DNA from: Kitasatospora sp. NBC_01250
GTDB lineage: Bacteria; Actinomycetota; Actinomycetes; Streptomycetales; Streptomycetaceae
Length of the DNA stretch: 64,000 nt
Assembly: GCF_036226465.1 (NCBI RefSeq)
Contig: NZ_CP108476.1
Location: 3,348,001-3,412,000 of the forward strand
Reading direction: 5' to 3'
The notes below the pieces were generated by a model. That model was given only the letters and a program-made list of their open reading frames with translations, searched no databases and was not told the DNA's origin. Made by a program: the position numbers and the translations under genes. Every line of letters begins with the position of its first letter. The stretch's first letter is position 1. This document shows, piece by piece, positions 37,701-45,857 of this stretch.

Positions 37701-39530
37701 CTACGGGGCCGGACTGACAACGCGGTCCCGTGGAGCGGGCAGACCGGCCGGCCGGACCGCCAGCGGGTTCGCCACCTGTCCGTGGACCGCCGCGTGCGGG
37801 CGCTCGGGCCGGTCCCGGTAGCCGTCCAGCAGCAGCCGGTTGCGGTTCAGGCAGAGCCGGTCGATGGCCGGGGTGAGCAGGTCGAAGAGTGCGAACCGCT
37901 CGGCCAGCTCGGGGAACCGTGCCTGGTAGGCGAGGATCTCGGCCTGCAGCAGCCCCCAGAACTCCGGCTCGGGCAGCTGGAGCCCCTCCTCCAGCAGCGG
38001 GGCGAGGTAGCGGTAGACGCCGATGAACAGGCCCGCGTGCAGGAACTGGCACAGCTTCGCCGGCGGCTCGCGCAGCAGCACCCCGGCGACCTCGGGCGGC
38101 AGCCCGCGCAGCTCGGGCAGGTCCTGGTCGCTGAGGTTGACGTCGTCCACGAAGTCCTTGATCGCCAGGCGGACCGGCACGTCCCGGGCGTCGAAGATCA
38201 GGATCGCGTTCTCGCCGTGCGGCGAGAAGACGGTGCCGTAGCGGTACAGGAAGTGCAGCAGCGGCGGCAGCATCACGCCGAACAGCCGGGCCGTCCAGTC
38301 CCGCGCCGACAGCCCCGAGCGGGTGATCAGCTCGGTCGCCAGCGCCCGCCCGTCCGCCCCGGTCTGCAGCAGGGCGGCCAGGGTGCGCCCGCGCTCCCCG
38401 GCCCGCAGCCGGCTGCCGAGCGGCTCGCGCCAGATCGCGCCCAGCAGCTCCTTGTACTGGTAGGGCGCCTCGGGCAGCCGCGCGTAGTAGGGGTGCTCGA
38501 TAGTGACCGAGGCGACCTCGCCGAGCAGCACCACCGCGCACTCCTCGCGCAGGAAGGCGTCCTGGTCGCGGACCGCGTGGATCCAGGCGGTGACGGCGGG
38601 CGCGGCCAGCGTCCGCTCGGTCGGCAGCCCGCGCCAGACCAGCGTGTTGAGCACCGAGAGCGGCAGCTTCACGGTGTGCCGGTGCGGGCTGGTGACGTTG
38701 AAGAACGAGCGGATGGACTGCTGGGGCAGCCGCAGGTCCCGGTCGGCGGGCAGCGGCACGATCCGCCCCTCGGCCACCCAGGGCGCGAAGAGCGGCAGCA
38801 CCGTCTCGTCCCACTGCCAGGGGTGCACCGGCAGCAGCAGGTAGGCCGCGGGGTCCAGGCCGCGCCCGGCCAGCAGCAGCCGGTAGCCGGCCAGCACCTC
38901 GGGGTCCAGCTCGGTGCGGTAGAGCGCCTCGGCCTCGGCCAGCGCTCCGGTGCCCCGGTACTCGGCCAGGTCGCGGTGGACGGCCAGCCAGCCCAGCGGC
39001 TGGAGCATCCGGGCCTCGGGCGTCCAGGCCACGCTGTCGGAGGCGGCGAAGCCGAGCCGGCCCTTGTTCAGCACCAGCCACGGGTGCCCGCTCTGGTAGC
39101 CCTCCAGCGTGGTGTGGTCCAGCTCGGCCAGCTCGGCCGCGCTCAGCGCGCCGGCGGCCAGCCGGACGTCCGCCAGCAGCGTGGCGGTCAGCTCCCGGAC
39201 CAGGTGGCCGACGGTGTCCCCGGAGAGGCCGAGTAAGCGGCGGGCCGCGAGCAGGAACTCGAACGGGTCGTCGGCGGGCGCTCCGTCGGCGCTGACCGAG
39301 TCCGGGTCGACCCGCCAGCTGCCGTACGCCCCGCGCCGCGCGGTGAAGCGGTACTCGGGGCCCTCGGGCAGCGGGAGCCGGTAGCCGCCGGGGACCGGCT
39401 CGGGGTGCAGCAGCTCCTCGTACGCGAACTCCCCGAGCAGCTTGGCCAGCAGGGCGCGGCAGGCCTGCCGCCAGCGCGGCCGGGTCAGCGGACCGACGGC
39501 GGACGGGTCAACGACGGGCGGACGGGGCAC
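37701..39530 (-). CDS. NIS siderophore synthetase, IucC type
   Basis: A 609-residue NRPS-independent siderophore (NIS) synthetase that joins a carboxylate, as an adenylate, to an amine or hydroxylamine. Motifs are GHPWLVLNKGRLGF (148-161), HPWQW (236-240), SIRSFFN then SPHRHTVK (272-288), HGEN (438-441) and KDFVDD (458-463). Together with IucA-, IucB- and IucD-like neighbours it would complete an aerobactin-like citrate hydroxamate. The GTG at 39530 has GAGGAG seven bases upstream and overlaps the monooxygenase gene by 23 bases. The end runs directly into dinG. Confidence 0.92.
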   Translation of the reverse strand: MPRPPVVDPSAVGPLTRPRWRQACRALLAKLLGEFAYEELLHPEPVPGGYRLPLPEGPEYRFTARRGAYGSWRVDPDSVSADGAPADDPFEFLLAARRLLGLSGDTVGHLVRELTATLLADVRLAAGALSAAELAELDHTTLEGYQSGHPWLVLNKGRLGFAASDSVAWTPEARMLQPLGWLAVHRDLAEYRGTGALAEAEALYRTELDPEVLAGYRLLLAGRGLDPAAYLLLPVHPWQWDETVLPLFAPWVAEGRIVPLPADRDLRLPQQSIRSFFNVTSPHRHTVKLPLSVLNTLVWRGLPTERTLAAPAVTAWIHAVRDQDAFLREECAVVLLGEVASVTIEHPYYARLPEAPYQYKELLGAIWREPLGSRLRAGERGRTLAALLQTGADGRALATELITRSGLSARDWTARLFGVMLPPLLHFLYRYGTVFSPHGENAILIFDARDVPVRLAIKDFVDDVNLSDQDLPELRGLPPEVAGVLLREPPAKLCQFLHAGLFIGVYRYLAPLLEEGLQLPEPEFWGLLQAEILAYQARFPELAERFALFDLLTPAIDRLCLNRNRLLLDGYRDRPERPHAAVHGQVANPLAVRPAGLPAPRDRVVSPAP

Positions 39531-40875
39531 GGTTCCACTCCTCGGGGAAGGCGACCCCCTGGGCGGGCAGGGTGGCCGGGGCGAAGCTGGTCCAAGCGGT
39601 CCGGGCGGGCAGCCGGTGCACCCGGCGCCCGGTGAGCGCGTTGAGGATCACGGCCGCGCGGTGGGCGCCGAGGCCGAGGTCGGGGGCGCCGACGCCGTGG
39701 GTGTGCAGCTCGGCGTTCTGCACATACAGACCGCCGGTCAACTCGGGCACGGTGGCCACCCGGTGGTCCAGGTCGACCCGGAACCGGCCCTGCTCGTCCC
39801 AGTCGATCAGCTCGGCCAACGGCGTGAGGGCGGCCGGAGGAGCCGCCCGGTAGCCGGTGGCCAGCACCACCGCATCGGTGCGCACCACCCGGGCGGCCCC
39901 GGAGTCGCGGTGCAGGCAGCGCAGTTCCAGACCGCCGCACGGCCCCGGCAGCGCCTCGGTCACCGCGGTGCCGGGGATGATCTCGGCCGCCGCCGCCCCG
40001 AGCGGCAGGCCGATGGTCCGCTCGTAGAGCAGGTCGTGGATCTCGGCCAGGGTCTCGGCGCTGGCCGCCTTGTGCAGCTGCCACTGCTCGGCCACCAGGC
40101 GGTCGCGGACCGGCTCGGGCAGCGCGTGGAAGTAGCGGGTGTAGTCGGGGGTGAAGTGCTCCAGGCCGAGCTTGGAGTACTCCATCGGCGCCAGCGCCCG
40201 GCTCCGGGTCAGCCAGCGCAGCCGGGTGCCGTCGCCCTCCCTGGCGCGCAGCAGGTCCAGGAAGACCTCGGCGCCGGACTGCCCCGAGCCCACCACGGTG
40301 ATGTCCCGGGCGCCGGCCAGCGCGCCGCGGCGCTCCAGGTACTCGCCGGAGTGGAAGACCGTCGGCCGCCCCGCCAGCGCGTCGAAGGCGGCCGGACGCA
40401 CCGGCTCGGTCCCCACCCCGAGCACCAGGTTGCGGGCCTGCACGCTCCAGTCGCCCGCGGGCGAGCGCAGCGTGGCGCGGAACGCCTGCCCGGTCCAGTG
40501 CACCTGGGTGACCTCGGTGCCGAACTGGCAGGCGGCCAGGTGCTCGGCGGCCCAGCGGCAGTAGTGGTCGTACTCGCGCCGCGGCAGCTGGAAACGCTCG
40601 GCGAAGTAGAACGGGAAGAGCCGCTCGTGCACCCGCAGGTAGTTCAGGAAGGACCACGGGTTGGTCGGGTCCACCAGCGAGACCAGGTCGGCCAGGAACG
40701 GCACCTGCATCCTGGCCCCCGCCACCAGCATGCCCGGGTGCCAGCGGAACTCCGGCTTCCGGTCGCAGAAGAGCGCGCGCAGCCCCGGCACCTGGTCGGC
40801 CAACGCGGCCAGCGCCAGGTTGAACGGACCGATGCCGACGCCGAGCAGGTCGTATCCGCTGTCCTGGCGGTCCAT
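39508..40875 (-). CDS. Lysine/ornithine N-monooxygenase (IucD type)
   Basis: A 455-residue flavin enzyme that hydroxylates the side-chain amine of lysine or ornithine as the first step of hydroxamate siderophore synthesis. It has the FAD motif GVGIGP (12-17), the NADPH motif GSGQSG (196-201), ATGYR, and the C-terminal family signature NAELHTHGVGAPDLGLGAHR. Given the rest of the operon, lysine is the more likely substrate. The ATG shares one base with the stop of the acetyltransferase gene (TGATG), so translation is coupled. Confidence 0.93.
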   Translation of the reverse strand: MDRQDSGYDLLGVGIGPFNLALAALADQVPGLRALFCDRKPEFRWHPGMLVAGARMQVPFLADLVSLVDPTNPWSFLNYLRVHERLFPFYFAERFQLPRREYDHYCRWAAEHLAACQFGTEVTQVHWTGQAFRATLRSPAGDWSVQARNLVLGVGTEPVRPAAFDALAGRPTVFHSGEYLERRGALAGARDITVVGSGQSGAEVFLDLLRAREGDGTRLRWLTRSRALAPMEYSKLGLEHFTPDYTRYFHALPEPVRDRLVAEQWQLHKAASAETLAEIHDLLYERTIGLPLGAAAAEIIPGTAVTEALPGPCGGLELRCLHRDSGAARVVRTDAVVLATGYRAAPPAALTPLAELIDWDEQGRFRVDLDHRVATVPELTGGLYVQNAELHTHGVGAPDLGLGAHRAAVILNALTGRRVHRLPARTAWTSFAPATLPAQGVAFPEEWNRAPSARR

Positions 40876-41417
40876 CAGGTGTCCCTCGTACTCGGGGCGC
40901 TCGGGCGCTCACGCATCATCAGCGCCGCGCGCTTGTCGGGCAGGTCGATCTCGCCGGCGTGCTGGAAGCCGGCCCGGGCGAAGGCCCGCACCGACGGCGT
41001 GTTGCGCACGTCCGGTTCGGCCACCACCCGCGGGCTGGTGCGCAGCAGGTGCTCGGCCATCGCGCTGAGCAGGACGGTCCCCAGGCCCCGGCCGCGGCTC
41101 TCGCGCGGTCCCAGCAGCAGGTGCAGGCCGATGTCGCCGGGGTCCGCCGGGTAGTAGCCGGCCAGCCGGTCCTGTTCGACCCGATAGACCTCCCAGTAGC
41201 TCACCGGCACGCCGTTCAGCAGGCCGAGCTGCGGCACGCTGTGGCTGTCCGCGACCAGTTGGGCACTCACGTGCCGCTCGGTGACCTCCGGCGGTCCGGC
41301 CAGCTCCCAGAAGGCGTCCACCACCGGGTCGTTCATCCAGGCGGTGATCAGCGGCAGGTCCCCGGGCCGCACGATGCGCAGCCGCAACTCCCCGGCCCGG
41401 GTGGTCAGCGCGGTCAT
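40875..41417 (-). CDS. GNAT acyltransferase (IucB/AlcB-like)
   Basis: A 180-residue GNAT enzyme of the siderophore branch (AlcB/RhbD/IucB). LITAWMNDPVVDAFWELAGP is the family N-terminal pattern, and ESRGRGLGTVLLSAM binds acyl-CoA. It would acetylate (or succinylate) the N-hydroxylated amine made by the monooxygenase. The ATG at 41417 overlaps the stop of the IucA-like gene (ATGA). Confidence 0.9.
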   Translation of the reverse strand: MTALTTRAGELRLRIVRPGDLPLITAWMNDPVVDAFWELAGPPEVTERHVSAQLVADSHSVPQLGLLNGVPVSYWEVYRVEQDRLAGYYPADPGDIGLHLLLGPRESRGRGLGTVLLSAMAEHLLRTSPRVVAEPDVRNTPSVRAFARAGFQHAGEIDLPDKRAALMMRERPSAPSTRDT

Positions 41418-43228
41418 CCCGCCACCACCGGATTGGGGACGGTGACGTACACGGACTGCGTCTCCACCGGTCCGACCAGCTCGTCCAGGCCGTGCAGCCG
41501 GGTCAGCAGGTTGGCCTTGCAGCGCAGGCTCGGCGCGTGCAGCAGATGGGCCGGCAGGGTGGAGCCGGTGGCCCGGGCGGCGGGGCCGGCCAGGAACCGG
41601 CGCAGCGCCGCGATCAGCACCCGCTCGTCCGCCAGCCGCTGCGAGCCGAACGCGCCGATCAGGCCCAGGATATGATTGATCCCCAGGTAGTAGGCGAACC
41701 GCTCGTCGGCGACCGCGTCCTCGACGAAGGTGTCGCTCTCCTTCCCGAGGCCCGGCAGCCGGCGCTCCAGCCGGGCGGCGTGCGAGACCCGGAAGTAGTA
41801 GCCCTGGTTGTCGCGGTACCGGCCGCCGGTGGGCCAGCCGTCGGCGTCCAGCAGGACCAGGCTGTTCTGCTGGTGGGCCTCCAGCGCGATCCCGGCCTGC
41901 CCGTCCAGCCAGAGCACCGGCAGCACCACCGCGTCCAGGTAGCGCAGGAACCATTCGGCGGCCACCGTCGGCAACGGCCGCCCGCACCGGCGGGCCAGCG
42001 CGCGCAGCAGGTCGCCCAGTTCGGAGGGCACACCGCGGGCGGGTTCACCCAGTGGCCGCTCGGCGACCAGGCCGGCCACGCAGAGCGCCCGGTCCCCGGT
42101 GGCGAACGGCTGGCAGCGCAGCACCGTGTCCAGCCCGCTGGGCTCGCCGGGGTCGGCGCCGGGCAGGTCCACGCCGATCCAGGCCGGATCGCGCACGATG
42201 TCGAAGCCCGGGTGCGCCGCCCGCCACTCGGCGCCCAGGCCGGCCTCCAGCAGCCGGTGCGCCTCCAGGCCCCGGCGCAGCTCCTTGCGCAGGTTCTCCC
42301 GCCGCGAGTTGGTGATCCGCAGGCCGAGCGAGAGCTTCAGCATCCACGGCGTGCCGGGCCGGCAGACGGTGCGCACCGAGGAGGTCGGGTACCAGGGGTC
42401 GCCGTGCCGGCCGAGGTCGTGCAGCGCGCCCTCGGCCAGCAGCCGGGCGATCCCCGGTCGGCGCTCCAACTCCTGCGCCTGCCAGGGGTGCAGCGGCAGT
42501 GCGGCGGTGCCGGGCGGCAGCAGCCGCGGGGCGTCGAGCAGTCCGGCCGTCAGCTGCTCGGCGCTGACCGGCAGCGCCGAGTCGGCGGCCAGCAGCTCGC
42601 GGTCCACCGCGTACCAGTGCAACGCGAACGAGCCGCGCAGCTCGGGCGAGTAGGCGGCGCTCTGGGCCGGCCCGAGCCCGTCGCGGCTCTTGGGCGTGGG
42701 GTGCAGCGGGTGGCCGAGCAGCAGGGCCTGCTCGCCGCGCAGGAAGACGCTCTCCGGTCCCGCATCGGGGTGGCTGCGACGGTGCAGCAGCAGGTCGGCG
42801 GTGCGCCGCACCGAGTCGGCGACCCGGCCCGCCAGGTCGGCGATCTGCTCGGGGTCGGGGTGGCCGGTGGCCGAACGGGCCAGCAGCGCCGCGGCGGTGA
42901 CCGCGTCCAGCGGGGTGCCGCCCACCGGCTCGCAGCTGTCGCCCGCCCCCGGTGCCAGCACCGCCGGGCCGAACCGGTGCCAGCCGCACGGCGACCAGTG
43001 GCGCACCGGCGCCAGCAGGTGGGCCGCCCCGTCCAGCACCGGGATCCGCAGCAGGCCGTCCTGGCCGGGGCCGGCTCCGGTCTCCCGGCACCAGCAGCGC
43101 AGCAACGCCTCCACGCCAGCCTGCTCGGCCGCGACCGCGGGATCCTGGTGCAGCAGCGGATCGGACTCGGCGGACTGGTCCAGCTGGCGGGGGACGGTGG
43201 CCGGGGCTCCGGTCAGGGCGGTGCTCAA
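41414..43228 (-). CDS. NIS siderophore synthetase, IucA type
   Basis: A 604-residue NIS synthetase, first gene of the siderophore operon. It has GHPLHPTPKSRDGL (172-185), HPWQ (247-250), SSVRTV (283-288), KLSLGLRITN (298-307) and later ALEAHQQN, in family order. I place the start at the TTG at 43228, five bases after GAGGAG; this TTG overlaps the stop of a seven-codon ATG frame (MRTEELP), and the long upstream frame is unlike the family. Type A synthetases attack citrate, so the operon would make a citrate-centred compound. No iron-box palindrome is visible upstream. Confidence 0.92.
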   Translation of the reverse strand: MSTALTGAPATVPRQLDQSAESDPLLHQDPAVAAEQAGVEALLRCWCRETGAGPGQDGLLRIPVLDGAAHLLAPVRHWSPCGWHRFGPAVLAPGAGDSCEPVGGTPLDAVTAAALLARSATGHPDPEQIADLAGRVADSVRRTADLLLHRRSHPDAGPESVFLRGEQALLLGHPLHPTPKSRDGLGPAQSAAYSPELRGSFALHWYAVDRELLAADSALPVSAEQLTAGLLDAPRLLPPGTAALPLHPWQAQELERRPGIARLLAEGALHDLGRHGDPWYPTSSVRTVCRPGTPWMLKLSLGLRITNSRRENLRKELRRGLEAHRLLEAGLGAEWRAAHPGFDIVRDPAWIGVDLPGADPGEPSGLDTVLRCQPFATGDRALCVAGLVAERPLGEPARGVPSELGDLLRALARRCGRPLPTVAAEWFLRYLDAVVLPVLWLDGQAGIALEAHQQNSLVLLDADGWPTGGRYRDNQGYYFRVSHAARLERRLPGLGKESDTFVEDAVADERFAYYLGINHILGLIGAFGSQRLADERVLIAALRRFLAGPAARATGSTLPAHLLHAPSLRCKANLLTRLHGLDELVGPVETQSVYVTVPNPVVAG

Positions 43229-43515
43229 GGCAGCTCCTCGGTGCGCATGGGGAGGGCACCGCCGGCGTGTGGCCACCCCGGCGGGGGGCATCCGATCGGT
43301 CCAACGAGCGGGTCGCCCGCCAATCACGGCCTGGCCGCCACGAGTCGGGGACACCGGGTCGCCGGTCCTGGGTCCGCGATCCGGTGACCGGCCGTCAACC
43401 CCGGGTGCCAAGGGCCGCGCCACCGCCGTCCGCGCCGCATGGCAGACTCCTCTGATGCCCGATGGCGGCCTGCTGAACGCCGTCGCGAGACATTCCGCAT
43501 GGGGGAACCGAACAG

Positions 43516-44685
43516 ATGTCACTGACAGAGCGCCACCGTCCCGGCACCGGACCGCGGCTCCGGCGCGCCACGACCACCGCGGCAGCCGCCGCGCTGACCC
43601 TCTTCGCCGCCACCGCCTGCGGATCGAGCGGCAGTTCACCGAAGGCGGCCCCGAGCGCGCCCGCCCCGGCCCCGGCCACGGCCAGCGTCGCGAGCGCGAG
43701 CCCGAGCGGCCTGCTGGGCAGCCTGCCCAGCCTGTCCGACCTGAAGAAGTGGAACGCCCACGACTGGGACACCTGGGCCAAGCAGCAGCATGTGCTCACC
43801 CAGGCGGTCAAGGGCTTCTGGGACCTGCAGAAGATGCTCCAGGCCAAGCCCGCCGACCCCGTCGCCCCGCCGCAGCAGCCCACCGACGGCGGCAACGACC
43901 CGCTGCCCAGCGCGATCCAGGCCCAGGCGATAGCCCACCCGTACAGCCAGAACCCGGTGGACGGCAAGGTCTTCTTCGACATCGGCCCCGACAAGCACGC
44001 CGTCTGCTCGGCCACCGTCATCTCCGACCCGCAGCACCCGGGCAAGAGCAACCTGATCTGGACCGCCGGGCACTGCCTGACCAGCGGCAAGACCGGCCAG
44101 CAGTACAGCAACATCGCCTTCGTACCGGCCTTCAACAGCTCCGGCGAGGTCAGCCACGGCCGACAGCCCACCGACAAGAGCCAGTTCGCGCCGTTCGGCG
44201 TCTGGGACGTCAGCGCCGCGATCACCTCGCCGCAGTGGACGGCCGAGGGCGGCGAGACCGGCAGCGCGGCCAGCCAGTACGACTTCGCCATCATGAAGGT
44301 GGCCAACCCGGACGGCAACGGCAAGTCGCTGGAGGAGACGGTCGGCGGCTCGGTGCCGGTCTGGTTCAACGCCCCGCGCGACCAGCTGAAGATCACCGCG
44401 GTCGGCTACCCCTCGGCCGCGCCCTTCGACGGCATGGAGATGGAGCGCTGCAACGGCGGCCAGCCCTCCCGGCTCTCCTTCGACGCCTCCCGCCCGGCGA
44501 TGGAGGTGATCGGCTGCACCATGACGGCCGGCTCCAGCGGCGGCGGCTGGTTCGCGGTCAAGGACGGCAAGCCCGCGCTGGTCAGCAACACCTCGATCGG
44601 CCCGGAGGAGAGCGGCTGGCTGGCCGGTCCCTACCTGGACGACGTGGCGAAGAGCGCGCTGGACTACATCAGCAAGAAGAACTGA
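43516..44685 (+). CDS. Secreted lipoprotein serine protease (S1/V8-like), first of tandem pair
   Basis: A 389-residue export product. The hydrophobic signal ends near ATAC, with Cys35 as possible lipid attachment. After a Pro/Ala linker comes a Trp-rich segment WNAHDWDTWA (79-88), then a chymotrypsin-fold domain with His186 (WTAGHC), Asp256 (YDFAIM) and Ser341 (GSSGGGW), a full triad. GGGGGAA precedes the ATG. The stop overlaps the start of a paralogue (TGATG), so the pair is co-translated. It is divergent from the siderophore operon. The substrate is unknown. Confidence 0.85.
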   Translation: MSLTERHRPGTGPRLRRATTTAAAAALTLFAATACGSSGSSPKAAPSAPAPAPATASVASASPSGLLGSLPSLSDLKKWNAHDWDTWAKQQHVLTQAVKGFWDLQKMLQAKPADPVAPPQQPTDGGNDPLPSAIQAQAIAHPYSQNPVDGKVFFDIGPDKHAVCSATVISDPQHPGKSNLIWTAGHCLTSGKTGQQYSNIAFVPAFNSSGEVSHGRQPTDKSQFAPFGVWDVSAAITSPQWTAEGGETGSAASQYDFAIMKVANPDGNGKSLEETVGGSVPVWFNAPRDQLKITAVGYPSAAPFDGMEMERCNGGQPSRLSFDASRPAMEVIGCTMTAGSSGGGWFAVKDGKPALVSNTSIGPEESGWLAGPYLDDVAKSALDYISKKN

Positions 44686-45794
44686 TGGGCGGGCACCCGA
44701 TGGCCCGGGCCCCGCTCGGCGCGGCGCTGGCCGTCGCCCTGACCCTGGTCGCCGGCTGCGGCAGCGGCCCCGAGCACCGCGCTGACCTGCGCAACCTGCG
44801 CAGCTGGAGCGCCGCCGACTGGTCCCGCTGGGCCCACCAGCACCTGTTGAAGAACGAGATCGCCAAGGACCTCTGGTCGCCGGCCGCCATGAAGGAGGCC
44901 ACCCCGGCCGACCGGGCCGCCCCGACCCCGCCGCCGCTCCCCTCCCCGCAGCCTGCGGCCTCGGCCCCCACCGGCACGGCGAGCGCCCAGGACACCCAGA
45001 ACGACCCGCTGCCCGCGCCCGTGCAGGCACAGGCCGAGCAGCACCCCTACCCGGCCCCGCTCGCGGTCTTCGGCAAGCTCTTCGCCAAGAGCCCGCAGGG
45101 CACCTACGTCTGCTCCGGCACGGTGGTGAGCGACCCGCAGCACCCGGGCAAGAGCAACCTGGTGTGGACCGCCGGGCACTGCCTGCACGGCGGCAAGGGC
45201 GCCGACTGGCTGAAGAACATCGCCTTCGTCCCGGACTACAACAGCTCGGGCGCGGCCAGCGACGGCCGGCAGGCCACCTTGGCCGAGGTCGCGCCGTACG
45301 GCCGCTGGTGGGCGAACTACGCCATGGTCTCGCCGCAGTGGATGGCGGAGGGCGGGGACTCGGGCGGCTCGGTCAACCAGTACGACTCGGGGATCATCCG
45401 GGTGACCGACCCGGACCTGCCCGGGAAGTCCCTGGAGGAGGAGGTCGGCGGCTCGGTGCCGATCTGGTTCGACGCCCCGCGCGCGCAACTGGCCGCGGTG
45501 ACCGCCTACGGGTTCCCGGCCACCAAGCCGTTCGACGGCCAGGAGCTGGACTCCTGCGCCGGTGGCCGCCCGAGCCGGCTCTCCTACGATCCGTCCCGGC
45601 CCACCATGCTGACCATCGGCTGCACCATGACCGGCGGGGCCAGCGGCGGCGGCTGGCTGGCGACCGGCCCCGACGGCCGGCCGGCGCTGGTGAGCAACAC
45701 CTCGATCGGGCCCAGCCCGGCGGCCTGGGTGGCCGGTCCGGAGCTGGACGACGAGGCGCGGCAGATGTTCACCACCATGACCCAGCTCGGCTGA
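44685..45794 (+). CDS. Secreted lipoprotein serine protease (S1/V8-like), second of tandem pair
   Basis: A 369-residue paralogue of the preceding gene. A clean lipobox LVAGC (Cys25) anchors it to the membrane. WSAADWSRWA (41-50) repeats the Trp-rich segment of the first protein. The triad is His165 (WTAGHC), Asp234 (NQYDSG) and Ser320 (GASGGGW). A GDSGG string at 224-228 precedes the Asp and so is not the catalytic serine. The ATG at 44685 overlaps the previous stop; an ATG at 44700 with GGGCGGG upstream is a possible alternative. Confidence 0.85.
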   Translation: MGGHPMARAPLGAALAVALTLVAGCGSGPEHRADLRNLRSWSAADWSRWAHQHLLKNEIAKDLWSPAAMKEATPADRAAPTPPPLPSPQPAASAPTGTASAQDTQNDPLPAPVQAQAEQHPYPAPLAVFGKLFAKSPQGTYVCSGTVVSDPQHPGKSNLVWTAGHCLHGGKGADWLKNIAFVPDYNSSGAASDGRQATLAEVAPYGRWWANYAMVSPQWMAEGGDSGGSVNQYDSGIIRVTDPDLPGKSLEEEVGGSVPIWFDAPRAQLAAVTAYGFPATKPFDGQELDSCAGGRPSRLSYDPSRPTMLTIGCTMTGGASGGGWLATGPDGRPALVSNTSIGPSPAAWVAGPELDDEARQMFTTMTQLG

Positions 45795-45809
45795 GACGGG
45801 TCGCGGCAG

Positions 45810-45843
45810 CGCGAAGGGCCCCGGAGATCCGGGGCCCTTCGCG
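45810..45843. terminator. Bidirectional terminator between protease pair and hflX
   Basis: A perfect 15-bp stem (45810-45824 with 45829-45843) with loop AGAT between convergent genes. Confidence 0.92.
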
Positions 45844-45857
45844 TGTCACGGGTGCGC

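Noticed and set aside
45350..45370. GDSGGS in the second lipoprotein protease as the catalytic serine.
   Set aside because: It precedes the catalytic Asp; the serine in GASGGGW near the C-terminus is in the right order and is shared with the paralogue.
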